Assembly (NCBI RefSeq): GCF_018688095.1
Contig: NZ_CP061311.1
Coordinates: forward strand, 1,768,120-1,832,119
DNA: 64,000 bases
Source of the DNA: Polynucleobacter sp. AP-Titi-500A-B4
Lineage (GTDB): Bacteria; Pseudomonadota; Gammaproteobacteria; Burkholderiales; Burkholderiaceae
Direction of reading: 5' to 3'
Position numbers and translations under genes: made by a program. The notes below the pieces were generated by a model, which saw nothing but the letters and a program-made list of their open reading frames with translations, was not told where the DNA came from and searched no databases. Shown here piece after piece: positions 17,291 to 26,411 of the stretch; position 1 is the stretch's first letter, and the number at the start of each line of letters is the position of its first letter.

Positions 17291-19150
17291 ATGAATCGCT
17301 ACCCTCTCTGGAAATATATAGTTATCGCCGTTGCATTATTAATTGGCGGACTTTACTCATTACCTAATTTCTATGGTGAGGCTCCAGCGGTTCAAGTCTC
17401 GTCCGCCAAACCAACCATCAAGGTTGATTTGGCGACACAGTCTCGTGTTGAAAAGATTCTGACTGAGGCAGATATCAACAGTACTGGCATATTTTTTGAG
17501 AGCGCTGGCAATGTAGGCTCTATCAAAATTCGCTTTAACAATACAGATATTCAATTACGTGCACGCGATCTCTTGCAACAGAAATTGAATGTTGATCAGA
17601 ATGACCCCAATTACACCGTTGCATTAAACCTCTTATCCAATACCCCTGGATGGTTAAATGCAATCAATGCTTTGCCAATGCCGCTCGGCCTAGACTTGCG
17701 TGGCGGCGTCTACTTCCTTCTGCAAGTAGATATGAAAGGTGCCGTCCAGAAAAAGGTGACCTCTTTAGCGACCGATATCCGCAGTCAATTGCGCGATAAG
17801 AATATTCGCCATCAAGGCATTGATCGTAGCCCAGAGTCAATCTCCATTAACTTTGGTAGCGCAGATGAAGCTGAAGTAGCACGTACTCTTTTAAATACAT
17901 CTCAACCAGATTTAGTTTGGTTGATTAAAAACAGTGGTGGATCTGTAAAGTTATTCGGTGAATTCAAACCCAAGGCTTTAAAAGACGTTCAAGATAATGC
18001 CGTCAAACAGAACATCATCACTCTCAATAAGCGAGTAAATGAGCTTGCGGTAAAAGAGCCTGTGATTCAACAACAAGGCGCTGAGCGCATTGTGGTGCAG
18101 TTACCGGGCGTACAAGATACGGCGCGTGCCAAAGATATTATTGGTCGTACTGCCACCCTGGAATCTCGCTTGGCAGATCCAATCGTGTCGACGATTGGGC
18201 TTGGTGAAACACCGCCTCCAGGAATGGATACCTTCCGTTTCGGTGAAAACCGTTTAGGTGTATTTAAAAAGTCTGTGATTTTCAGCGGCGATCGCATTAC
18301 TGATGCTAGTGCTGGCTTTGATCAGAACCAACGTCCTGCAGTCAACATCTCTTTAGATGCCGCCGGTGGTCGCGTGATGCAAGAAGTAACTCGTGAAAAC
18401 ATCGGTAAACCGATGGGCATGATTTTGTTTGAAAAGGGTAAAGGCGAAGTGCTAACCATTGCCACCATTCAAGGTGAATTTGGCTCTAAATTTCAAATCA
18501 CCGGTCAGCCCACTACCGAGAGTGCCAATGACTTGGCCCTTTTATTGCGCGCGGGCTCATTGGCGGCGCCAATGGAAATCATTGAAGAGCGTACCATCGG
18601 ACCAAGCTTGGGCGCTGAGAATATTGAAAAAGGCTTTAAATCGCTCCTAATTGGATTTGCAGCCATTGCTATTTTCATGATGGCCTACTACTTGTTATTT
18701 GGCACGTTCTCAGTAGTTGCGTTAGCCGTGAACTTATTACTACTGATTTCTGTACTGTCAATGCTACAGGCTACCCTCACCTTACCGGGCATCGCGGCGA
18801 TGGCATTGGCTCTTGGTATGGCGATTGACTCCAACGTATTGATTAACGAACGTATTCGTGAAGAGTTGCGTAATGGAGCAGCGCCTCAAACTGCCATTGC
18901 CGTTGGCTTTGATAAAGCATGGGCAACGATTCTAGACTCTAACGTGACAACCCTGATCGCCGGCTTAGCGCTCCTAGCCTTTGGCTCTGGCCCTATCAAA
19001 GGCTTTGCAGTAGTTCACTGCTTGGGTATTCTGACTTCAATGTTCTCGGCTGTCTTCTTCTCTCGCGGTCTTGTCAATCTTTGGTACGGCAGACACAAGA
19101 AGATTCAAAAACTCGCGATCGGCCAAGTTTGGCGTCCACAGGAGAAATAA
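17291..19150 (+). CDS. secD: Protein translocase subunit SecD
   Basis: Uses the proton motive force to drive late steps of protein export, together with SecF. 619 residues: one N-terminal membrane helix, a large periplasmic P1 domain with 'PLGLDLRGGVYFLLQVDM', and a C-terminal RND-like block of five helices with 'ALGMAIDSNVLINERIREEL'. Length matches the family. It begins 25 bp after yajC and ends 3 bp before secF. No oddity is seen. Confidence 0.98.
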   Translation: MNRYPLWKYIVIAVALLIGGLYSLPNFYGEAPAVQVSSAKPTIKVDLATQSRVEKILTEADINSTGIFFESAGNVGSIKIRFNNTDIQLRARDLLQQKLNVDQNDPNYTVALNLLSNTPGWLNAINALPMPLGLDLRGGVYFLLQVDMKGAVQKKVTSLATDIRSQLRDKNIRHQGIDRSPESISINFGSADEAEVARTLLNTSQPDLVWLIKNSGGSVKLFGEFKPKALKDVQDNAVKQNIITLNKRVNELAVKEPVIQQQGAERIVVQLPGVQDTARAKDIIGRTATLESRLADPIVSTIGLGETPPPGMDTFRFGENRLGVFKKSVIFSGDRITDASAGFDQNQRPAVNISLDAAGGRVMQEVTRENIGKPMGMILFEKGKGEVLTIATIQGEFGSKFQITGQPTTESANDLALLLRAGSLAAPMEIIEERTIGPSLGAENIEKGFKSLLIGFAAIAIFMMAYYLLFGTFSVVALAVNLLLLISVLSMLQATLTLPGIAAMALALGMAIDSNVLINERIREELRNGAAPQTAIAVGFDKAWATILDSNVTTLIAGLALLAFGSGPIKGFAVVHCLGILTSMFSAVFFSRGLVNLWYGRHKKIQKLAIGQVWRPQEK

Positions 19151-19153
19151 GCC

Positions 19154-20128
19154 ATGGAATTTTTTAGAATCAAAAAAGACATTCCATTTATGCGCCACGC
19201 ATTGGCGCTCAATGCCATTTCTTTGATTACCTTTTTAGCTGCAGTCTTTTTCCTTTGGCATAACGGCCTGCATCTGTCTATTGAATTTACAGGTGGCACG
19301 GTCATGGAAGTTAGCTATCCACAGACCGCCCCCATCGACTCGATCCGCTCTAAAGTTGAAAAACTGGGCTACGCCGATACCCAAATTCAGAATTTTGGCA
19401 GCTCACGTGATGTGATGATTCGCTTACCTTTACAAAAAGATGCTGAAGGAAAGCTCATTTCCTCTGCAGATCAAAGTAATGCAGTGATGCAGGCGCTTGA
19501 ACCAGCAACGTCTGGCGTCAAACTACAGCGCGTTGAATTCGTGGGACCACAAGTTGGTCAAGAGTTGGCGATTGATGGTCTTAAAGCATTGATTTTTGTA
19601 ATCATCGGCATTGTGCTGTATCTTTCCTTCCGCTTCGAGTGGAAATTTGCGCTTGCCGGCATCATTGCCAACTTGCATGACGTAGTCATCATCCTGGGCT
19701 TCTTTGCTTTCTTCCACTGGGAGTTCTCACTGTCAGTATTGGCTGCTGTCCTGGCGGTGTTGGGCTACTCTGTAAATGAGTCAGTTGTGATCTTTGACCG
19801 TATTCGCGAGAACTTCCGCAAATATCGCAAGATGAACACCCGCGAAATTATTGATAACGCCATTACCAGCACAATTAGTCGTACCGTCATTACCCACGGT
19901 AGTACCGAGATGATGGTACTTGCGATGCTGATCTTCGGTGGTCCAACGCTCTTCTACTTTGCCTTGGCACTTACGATCGGTATTTTGTTTGGTATTTATT
20001 CTTCAGTATTCGTTGCTGCTGCACTAGCAATGTGGCTAGGCGTAACTCGCGAAGATTTAGTCAAGGGCGATAAAAAGCCAGATGACAACGCACGCAATGA
20101 CGACCCGAACTTCGGGGCACGCGTTTAG
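19154..20128 (+). CDS. secF: Protein translocase subunit SecF
   Basis: Partner of SecD in the translocon-associated RND-type complex. 324 residues with the N-terminal helix, 'LSIEFTGGTVMEVSYP' and the conserved 'GYSVNESVVIFDRIREN' in the helical bundle, then 'TLFYFALALTIGILFGIYSS'. It ends in a charged cytoplasmic tail ('DKKPDDNARNDDPNFGARV'). It starts 3 bp after secD and faces waaA convergently, with only 6 bp between stops and no terminator hairpin visible. Confidence 0.98.
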   Translation: MEFFRIKKDIPFMRHALALNAISLITFLAAVFFLWHNGLHLSIEFTGGTVMEVSYPQTAPIDSIRSKVEKLGYADTQIQNFGSSRDVMIRLPLQKDAEGKLISSADQSNAVMQALEPATSGVKLQRVEFVGPQVGQELAIDGLKALIFVIIGIVLYLSFRFEWKFALAGIIANLHDVVIILGFFAFFHWEFSLSVLAAVLAVLGYSVNESVVIFDRIRENFRKYRKMNTREIIDNAITSTISRTVITHGSTEMMVLAMLIFGGPTLFYFALALTIGILFGIYSSVFVAAALAMWLGVTREDLVKGDKKPDDNARNDDPNFGARV

Positions 20129-20134
20129 GCGGGA

Positions 20135-21496
20135 CTAGCTTAAAGAAAAGTTTTGTTGATCAAGAGCGGCTAATATTTTTTTAGTCGCTCCTTGATGCTC
20201 AACTGAGTAGGCTTGTGCGGCTTCACTCATTTTGCTTAACTCTGTTGAATTCAAGAGCAACTCTTGTAAGGATTTCATCAAAGCGGTTGTTTCCCCAAGC
20301 GGCACATCGCCATTAATGCGCTTTGCCGCCCCAGCTTGAATGGCATCCAAAGCTGCTTGCTGGAAGTTGTAAGTGTGCTCTCCAAGTAAAACAGGACAAC
20401 CGGCAGCACAAGCTTCAATCAGGTTCTGTCCACCAAAAGGCAATAAGCTACCACCCATGACCACCAAATCTGATGCGCTGTAATACATTGACATCTCGCC
20501 CATAGAGTCACCAAGGATGACATCCAATTCAGTGCCATCCTTGGGTAAGCCAGACCACTCTGAACGACGGCGGAACTTTAATCCTGCCGCATGAATTTGA
20601 TTAGCCACATCCGCAAAACGCTCAGGATGACGAGGTACTATGCAAAGTAAAGGTAAGGCATTAAACGCTTTGGTCAGGAGCAAGTCTTTCCAGGCCTTGA
20701 GAATAATTTCTTCTTCGCCATCACGCGTACTCGCAGCACACACCATCAAACGGTTTGTTGCATGTAAATCCTTCTGCCATTCTTTGCCTTGAGCAACTAA
20801 CTTAGCATCCAGAGGAACATCAAACTTGAGATTGCCAGAAATGAGTACATTTTTCACACCAAGACTGCGATAACGTCGTGCATCAAATTCAGTTTGCGCC
20901 AAGATGCCGGCAAAGGCTTGAAATAAAGCACGCCCAGCTTCACCAAAGCGATTTACTCGACGCGCACTCCTTTCGGAAAGACGGGCATTGACCAGAAACA
21001 AAGGTAGGCCAATTTCAGCGCAACGAAACACGACTGTTGGCCAAGCTTCAGTCTCCATGAAGAGTCCAAACTTCGGCTTAAACGTTTTGAGAAAATGCTC
21101 TACACACCAGCAAAGGTCGTAAGGTAAATACACCTGACGAATTTTTCCAGTGGCAATGGCTTTGCTAAATAGCTGCCTACCAGTTCGACGGCCGTTTAAG
21201 GTCATGTGCGTAAGCAAAATAGATTCGCCACGAGCGAGGTATGCCTCAATCAATGGCTGAGCAGCACGAGTCTCCCCAACCGAAACTGCATGGATCCAAA
21301 TGGAGCCTTTGAGAACCGGCTTGTCATAGCCAAAGCCGAGACGCTCAGGTATGTGATGTAAGTAAGCAAATGAATGGCGTGCACGCCAAGCTAAGCGAAC
21401 AAAAGCCAATGGCAAGAAGAGATGCCATAGCAGTTGATAAACAGCAAACCAAAACCAAGGACGCGCCCCGTATTCTGAATTGGAAGTCACGCTCAC
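20135..21496 (-). CDS. waaA: 3-deoxy-D-manno-octulosonic acid (Kdo) transferase WaaA
   Basis: Adds Kdo from CMP-Kdo to lipid IVA in LPS inner-core assembly, on the cytoplasmic face of the inner membrane. 453 residues; an N-terminal hydrophobic segment is followed by 'IWIHAVSVGETRAAQPLI', then 'VNARLSERSARR' and the donor-domain 'VMGGSLLPFGGQNLIEACAAG'. The start codon is GTG at 21496, overlapping the purB stop by 4 bp, so it is translationally coupled to purB. The length is slightly above the ~425 norm, mainly at the N-terminus, which could mean a start a few codons further in (a second GTG at 21490). Confidence 0.96.
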   Translation of the reverse strand: MSVTSNSEYGARPWFWFAVYQLLWHLFLPLAFVRLAWRARHSFAYLHHIPERLGFGYDKPVLKGSIWIHAVSVGETRAAQPLIEAYLARGESILLTHMTLNGRRTGRQLFSKAIATGKIRQVYLPYDLCWCVEHFLKTFKPKFGLFMETEAWPTVVFRCAEIGLPLFLVNARLSERSARRVNRFGEAGRALFQAFAGILAQTEFDARRYRSLGVKNVLISGNLKFDVPLDAKLVAQGKEWQKDLHATNRLMVCAASTRDGEEEIILKAWKDLLLTKAFNALPLLCIVPRHPERFADVANQIHAAGLKFRRRSEWSGLPKDGTELDVILGDSMGEMSMYYSASDLVVMGGSLLPFGGQNLIEACAAGCPVLLGEHTYNFQQAALDAIQAGAAKRINGDVPLGETTALMKSLQELLLNSTELSKMSEAAQAYSVEHQGATKKILAALDQQNFSLS

Positions 21497-22872
21497 TTTT
21501 TGAGACGTTCGGTCAATTCGACCGCCTTACCAAGATAAGAAGATGGAGTCATCTCGAGCAAACGCGCTTTTGCATCATCTGGAATCTTCAAGCCACGAAT
21601 GAAGTTTTGCAAATCTGCTTGATTAATGCCTTTACCACGAGTCAATTCTTTTAACTGCTCGTAGGGGTTCTCGATGCCATAACGGCGCATCACAGTTTGT
21701 ACTGGCTCAGCCAATACTTCCCAGCACTCATCGAGATCTGCAGCAATCGCTGCATGATTAACCTCCAGCTTACCTAAACCACGCAACGCGCTGTCATATG
21801 CCAATACGCTATGACCAAATGCAGGGCCCAAATTTCGCAGGACAGTGGAGTCAGTGAGATCACGTTGCCAACGAGAAATCGGCAACTTTTCTGCCAGGTG
21901 ACGCAACAAGGCATTCGCAACACCTAGGTTACCTTCGGAATTTTCAAAGTCGATAGGGTTGACTTTATGAGGCATGGTAGATGAACCGATCTCACCCGCT
22001 TTAGTACGTTGCTTAAAGTAGCCAACCGAAATGTATGCCCAGAAGTCACGATCCATATCTAACAAGATAGTGTTAGCGCGAGCAATTGCATCAAAGAGTT
22101 GCGCCATGCCGTCATGCGGCTCAATCTGAATCGTATAGGGATTAAAGGTTAAGCCAAGACGCTTCTCAACAACATTCTTTGAAAAATTTTCCCAATCAAA
22201 ATCTGGATAGGCGGATAAATGTGCGTTGTAATTACCAACCGCTCCATTCATCTTGCCAAGGAGTGGCGCCGCAGCGATAGATTCGATGGCACGTTCTAAG
22301 CGTTTGGCAATATTGGCAATCTCTTTTCCTAAAGTGCTTGGTGAAGCAGGTTGGCCATGCGTACGAGAAAGCAAAGGCACCTTTGCATTCTCAAGGGCTA
22401 AATCAGTTAATACAGAAAGTACTTTGCGCAGCTGTGGCAACAACACATCATCACGCGCACCCCGCAACATCAACCCGTGTGAAGTGTTATTGATATCTTC
22501 AGAGGTACAAGCAAAGTGAATAAACTCACTTGCTTTTAATAAATCAGGGCGGCCCGCTACCTTCTCTTTTAAGAAATACTCAACTGCTTTAACGTCATGG
22601 TTTGTTACAGCTTCAATATCTTTAATGCGCTGTGCATCTGCATCAGAAAAGTTTTCTGGAAGCGAGAGTAAAAAGGCCTCGTCTGCGGCATTAATCTTCG
22701 GAACATCTGGCAAACCAGCGGCCGCTAAAGCGAGCAACCAATGAATCTCTACAAAAACGCGCTGGCGCATAAAAGCAGCCTCAGATAGCCAAGGACGCAA
22801 AGCATCCAGTTTTCCGGCATAGCGACCGTCTAAGGGGGAAAGGGCATTGAGGGTAGAAAGCGGCTGACTCAC
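21493..22872 (-). CDS. purB: Adenylosuccinate lyase
   Basis: Acts twice in purine metabolism: it cleaves SAICAR to AICAR and adenylosuccinate to AMP, releasing fumarate each time. 459 residues of the fumarase/aspartase superfamily. Visible are 'LSPLDGRYAGKLDALRPWLS', 'SRTHGQPASPSTLGKEI' and the signature loop 'GSSTMPHKVNPIDFEN', which contains the catalytic Ser. The size fits the E. coli type. It is first in a two-gene unit with waaA, and a glutathione transferase is divergent upstream. Confidence 0.98.
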   Translation of the reverse strand: MSQPLSTLNALSPLDGRYAGKLDALRPWLSEAAFMRQRVFVEIHWLLALAAAGLPDVPKINAADEAFLLSLPENFSDADAQRIKDIEAVTNHDVKAVEYFLKEKVAGRPDLLKASEFIHFACTSEDINNTSHGLMLRGARDDVLLPQLRKVLSVLTDLALENAKVPLLSRTHGQPASPSTLGKEIANIAKRLERAIESIAAAPLLGKMNGAVGNYNAHLSAYPDFDWENFSKNVVEKRLGLTFNPYTIQIEPHDGMAQLFDAIARANTILLDMDRDFWAYISVGYFKQRTKAGEIGSSTMPHKVNPIDFENSEGNLGVANALLRHLAEKLPISRWQRDLTDSTVLRNLGPAFGHSVLAYDSALRGLGKLEVNHAAIAADLDECWEVLAEPVQTVMRRYGIENPYEQLKELTRGKGINQADLQNFIRGLKIPDDAKARLLEMTPSSYLGKAVELTERLKK

Positions 22873-22967
22873 GAATATTGCCTTTGCATTGGATAAATCA
22901 ATAAAACCTAATTTTAATGCGTTCTGGGCTTGGGCAAAGCTCAGTTTGGGTAGCTATACTGTGCCCT

Positions 22968-23582
22968 ATGAAACTCATCGGATCCCTCACTAGCCCCTAT
23001 GTACGTAAAGTACGCATTGTTTTCTTGGAAAAAAAGCTTGATGTTGACCTTGAATTAGACAATGTATGGGCTGCAGACACCAAAATCGCCAATTCCAACC
23101 CCCTAGGGAAGGTTCCCTGCCTTATTGCTGATGATGGGGAGGCTATTTACGACTCTCGCGCCATCGCTGAATATGCTGATGGCCTAAGTCCAGTCAGTAG
23201 ATTGATACCGACCGATAATCGCGAGCGTGCGACAGTCAAGACCTGGGAAGCCCTGGCCGACGGAGTCATGGATGCCGGTATTTTGGCGCGCTTGGAGCGC
23301 ACTTGGCGCCCTGCTGATCAACAAAGCTCCGCTTGGGTTGATCGCCAAATGGGAAAAATTCAAAATGCACTTCGTCAAATGTCTGAAAAACTGGGTGGAA
23401 ATGCCTGGTGTCATGGCAATCAAATGACTTTAGCTGATGTTGCCGTTGGCTGTGCAATTGGCTATTTGCTCTTCCGCTTTCCAGAGATCAAGTGGCAAGT
23501 TCAATATCCAAATTTAGATCGCCTGTACCAAAAATTATTACAGCGTTCTTCATTTATTGAAACTGAACCGCCTGCTGCATAA
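22968..23582 (+). CDS. Glutathione S-transferase family protein
   Basis: 204 residues from the ATG at 22968 ('MKLIGSLTSPYVRKVRIVF'). The frame is open to an ATG at 22917, but the 17 extra residues do not resemble the start of a thioredoxin fold. The N-terminal thioredoxin-like domain has 'SPYVRKV' at the usual catalytic position and 'NPLGKVPCLIADDGEAIYDSRAI' with the cis-Pro and glutathione-binding ES/DS motif. An all-helical C-terminal domain follows with 'LADVAVGCAIGYL'. The substrate cannot be inferred. It is divergent from purB with about a 95-bp gap. Confidence 0.92.
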   Translation: MKLIGSLTSPYVRKVRIVFLEKKLDVDLELDNVWAADTKIANSNPLGKVPCLIADDGEAIYDSRAIAEYADGLSPVSRLIPTDNRERATVKTWEALADGVMDAGILARLERTWRPADQQSSAWVDRQMGKIQNALRQMSEKLGGNAWCHGNQMTLADVAVGCAIGYLLFRFPEIKWQVQYPNLDRLYQKLLQRSSFIETEPPAA

Positions 23583-23596
23583 GCTCTTATTTGTAT

Positions 23597-24712
23597 TTAG
23601 GCGGAAATAATTCCGCCACCCAAACAAATATCACCGTCATATAAAACAGCAGATTGTCCAGGCGTCACCGCCCACTGCGCTTCTGGAAAACTTAAACTAA
23701 ATTTCAAGGACTGGTTATCTGCACTGAGTGTGCATGTAGAATCAGCTTGGCGATATCGCGTCTTGGCAGAATAATTTCCTGATGCTGGTGCAGTGCCAGC
23801 AATCCAACTGGCATCAATGGACTCAAGCTGGTTGACCAATAACCATGGGTGTTCATGGCCCTGAACAACATACAAAGTATTGTTATCTACATCCTTTCGA
23901 GCAACATACCAAGCATCGCCATTGCCATCCTGGCTGCCGCCCAAGCCGATGCCCTTGCGCTGACCTAAAGTAAAAAACGCTAAGCCCATATGCTCGCCAA
24001 CAATTTTGCCTTCCGGCGTTTTAATGGGGCCTGGCACACGGGGTAAGTAGCGGTTTAAGAATTCTCTAAATGGTCTCTCACCAATAAAACAAATTCCAGT
24101 GGAATCTTTTTTCTTCGCATTATGCAAACCAATTTTTTCGGCAATCGTACGAACTTCTGTTTTTGGGATTTCGCCCAATGGAAATAAAACGTTTGCCAAT
24201 TGCTGCTGAGTTAAGCGATGTAAAAAATAACTTTGATCTTTTGTTGCATCTAAGGCTTTTAATAATTGCACCCTGTTACCTTCATGGCGCACTCTTGCAT
24301 AGTGGCCTGTAGCAATTGCATCTGCACCCAGACTCATGGCATGGTCTAAAAAGGCCTTGAACTTAATTTCAGCATTACAAAGAACATCTGGATTAGGGGT
24401 GCGCCCTGCAGCGTACTCGCGTAAAAATTCAGCAAAAACGCGTTCGCGGTATTCAGCCGCAAAATTGACCGCCTCAACGTCAATTCCGATCAAATCCGCT
24501 ACTGAGACAACATCCAACCAATCTTGGCGGGCCGAACAATATTCATCGTTATCGTCATCCTCCCAATTCTTCATAAAAAGGCCTATAACTTCATAGCCTT
24601 GTTCCTTGAGCATCCAGGCGGCAACCGACGAATCTACGCCCCCAGACATGCCAATAACGACTTTCTTGGGGTTTGTAGGTGGGATTCCGGAAGAATTGAG
24701 CTGGTTCATCAA
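23597..24712 (-). CDS. mnmA: tRNA-specific 2-thiouridylase MnmA
   Basis: Thiolates U34 of tRNAs for Lys, Glu and Gln. 371 residues: PP-loop ATP site 'GMSGGVDSSVAAWML', 'FMKNWED', the first catalytic Cys in 'NPDVLCNAEIKF', the second in 'GICFIGERPF', and the C-terminal beta barrel with 'LGQRKGIGLGG'. Two Met codons open the frame; the second would shorten it by a single residue. It is convergent with the GST gene, with 14 bp between stops. The catalytic Cys pair is intact, so the enzyme should be active. Confidence 0.97.
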   Translation of the reverse strand: MMNQLNSSGIPPTNPKKVVIGMSGGVDSSVAAWMLKEQGYEVIGLFMKNWEDDDNDEYCSARQDWLDVVSVADLIGIDVEAVNFAAEYRERVFAEFLREYAAGRTPNPDVLCNAEIKFKAFLDHAMSLGADAIATGHYARVRHEGNRVQLLKALDATKDQSYFLHRLTQQQLANVLFPLGEIPKTEVRTIAEKIGLHNAKKKDSTGICFIGERPFREFLNRYLPRVPGPIKTPEGKIVGEHMGLAFFTLGQRKGIGLGGSQDGNGDAWYVARKDVDNNTLYVVQGHEHPWLLVNQLESIDASWIAGTAPASGNYSAKTRYRQADSTCTLSADNQSLKFSLSFPEAQWAVTPGQSAVLYDGDICLGGGIISA

Positions 24713-24816
24713 AAAAATGCGAAAATGCTTTCTAGACAGATAAACCCCATTGTAGAAGTCTCAACCAGACTTCGCATGATTTTAGGCAAAACCATAGCCG
24801 GCGGACTTGGGGCCCC

Positions 24817-24859
24817 AATAGATAGGTAAAACCTACCCTGTTTATCTATAGAATAGATT
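24817..24859 (+). promoter_or_regulatory. Overlapping inverted repeats in the pntAA leader
   Basis: Three copies of one hexamer alternate in orientation: ATAGAT at 24818-24823, ATCTAT at 24844-24849 and ATAGAT at 24853-24858. The middle copy can pair with either neighbour. With the last copy it makes a tight 6-bp stem over a 3-nt loop; with the first it encloses a further stem, TAGGT-AAA-ACCTA (24824-24836). Mutually exclusive hairpins ahead of a Shine-Dalgarno (GGAG at 24879) could matter for pnt expression, but no function is shown. Confidence 0.35.
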
Positions 24860-24889
24860 CTTTATAAATTTTGCTTTTGGAGACATGCC

Positions 24890-26020
24890 ATGCGCATAGG
24901 AGTGCCGCTGGAAACGAGACCCGGAGAAACTCGGGTTGCTGCCACACCAGAAACCGTTAAAAAACTGATTGGCCAAGGCCATACTGTTGTCATCCAAAAA
25001 GGTGCTGGAGTACAAGCCAGTCAACCGGACTCTGCGTATGAATCTGTAGGCGCATCGATTGGTAGCGCATCTGATGCCTTTGGTGCCGAGATTGTTCTCA
25101 AGGTACGCGCGCCCGAGGCTGCAGAACTCAAGCAGATCAAATCTGGCAGCGTGCTGATTGGCATGCTCGATCCGTTTGATAACGACAATATTGCCGCTAT
25201 GGCTGCTCAGGGTATTACAGGCTTCTCATTAGAGGCAGCTCCACGCACCACTCGTGCACAAAGCATGGATGTCTTGTCATCTCAAGCAAACATCGCTGGC
25301 TACAAGGCAGTGATGGTTGCTGCGAATGAATATCAACGCTTCATGCCAATGTTGATGACTGCTGCTGGTACTGTGAAGGCCGCGCGCGTATTAATTCTTG
25401 GTGCTGGTGTTGCTGGCTTGCAAGCTATTGCTACTGCAAAGCGTTTGGGCGCTGTTATTGAAGCTTCCGATGTACGCCCTGCTGCCAAAGAACAAATTGA
25501 ATCTTTAGGCGCCAAGTTTGTTGATGTTCCTTACGAAACAGATGAAGAGCGTGAAATCGCTCAAGGCGTTGGTGGCTATGCCCGCCCAATGCCAGAGGCA
25601 TGGATGAAGCGTCAAGCAGCTCTGGTTGCTGAGCGCGCACAACAAGCTGACATCGTGATTACTACGGCATTGATTCCAGGGCGCAAGCCGCCAGTTCTCT
25701 TGCATAGCGATACCGTTACCAATATGAAACCAGGTTCTATCGTGATTGACTTGGCTGCTGGCAAGGGTGATAACGGTTCAGGTAACTGCCCTCTGACTCA
25801 AGCAGATAAGGTGATTGACGTGAACGGCGTAAAGATTGTCGGTTACACCAATCTAGCAAGCATGGTTGCTGCTGATGCCTCTGCACTCTACGCGCGTAAC
25901 TTGCTCGATTTCATGAAGCTGATTGTCGATAAAGAAGCGAAGTTAGTTATCCCAAGTGATGACGACATCGTTACCGCCTGCTTAATGTGTCGTGATGGCC
26001 AAGCCATCCGTAAAAACTAA
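24890..26020 (+). CDS. pntAA: NAD(P) transhydrogenase subunit alpha part 1 (PntAA)
   Basis: NAD(H)-binding domain I of proton-translocating transhydrogenase, which drives NADPH formation from NADH. 376 residues with the 'MRIGVPLETRPGETRVAATPE' start family pattern, the dinucleotide fold 'LILGAGVAGLQAIATAKRLGA' region at mid-protein and 'RPPVLL'-like loop 'GRKPPVLLHSDTV'. The alpha subunit is split here: this soluble part is separate from the membrane part PntAB, as in Rhodospirillum and many betaproteobacteria rather than fused as in E. coli. It is followed by pntAB after 26 bp. Confidence 0.96.
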   Translation: MRIGVPLETRPGETRVAATPETVKKLIGQGHTVVIQKGAGVQASQPDSAYESVGASIGSASDAFGAEIVLKVRAPEAAELKQIKSGSVLIGMLDPFDNDNIAAMAAQGITGFSLEAAPRTTRAQSMDVLSSQANIAGYKAVMVAANEYQRFMPMLMTAAGTVKAARVLILGAGVAGLQAIATAKRLGAVIEASDVRPAAKEQIESLGAKFVDVPYETDEEREIAQGVGGYARPMPEAWMKRQAALVAERAQQADIVITTALIPGRKPPVLLHSDTVTNMKPGSIVIDLAAGKGDNGSGNCPLTQADKVIDVNGVKIVGYTNLASMVAADASALYARNLLDFMKLIVDKEAKLVIPSDDDIVTACLMCRDGQAIRKN

Positions 26021-26046
26021 TAGAACATTCATACGAAGGAAACATC

Positions 26047-26382
26047 ATGGATCTCGCTGCTTTTCAAAGCATCCTCACAGTCCAAAACATCACCGTGTTT
26101 GTCTTGGCTATTTTTGTTGGCTACCACGTGGTTTGGAATGTAACCCCTGCACTACATACCCCTTTGATGGCTGTTACTAATGCTATTTCTGGAATCATTA
26201 TTGTTGGCGCACTCTTGCAGACCGAAGTTATTGGTGGCGATGAGATCACCCTCACCAGCGTGATTGGTGCAATTGCGGTTTTCCTTGCCTCAATCAATAT
26301 TTTTGGTGGCTTTATGGTTACCCGTCGCATGCTGGAGATGTTTAAGAAAAAAGCTCCTAAGGCTGATGCAGCTGCTAAATAA
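26047..26382 (+). CDS. pntAB: NAD(P) transhydrogenase subunit alpha part 2 (PntAB)
   Basis: 111 residues forming three or four membrane helices ('VFVLAIFVGYHVVWNV', 'ISGIIIVGALLQTEV', 'VIGAIAVFLASINIFGGFMV'), followed by a short Lys/Ala-rich cytoplasmic tail. Supplies the N-terminal part of the proton channel (domain II). Size and motif content match the split-alpha type. It has clear Shine-Dalgarno spacing (GAAGGAAAC upstream) and sits between pntAA and pntB in one operon. Confidence 0.95.
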   Translation: MDLAAFQSILTVQNITVFVLAIFVGYHVVWNVTPALHTPLMAVTNAISGIIIVGALLQTEVIGGDEITLTSVIGAIAVFLASINIFGGFMVTRRMLEMFKKKAPKADAAAK

Positions 26383-26411
26383 ATAGAACAAGATCTATAG
26401 AGACCAAAATA

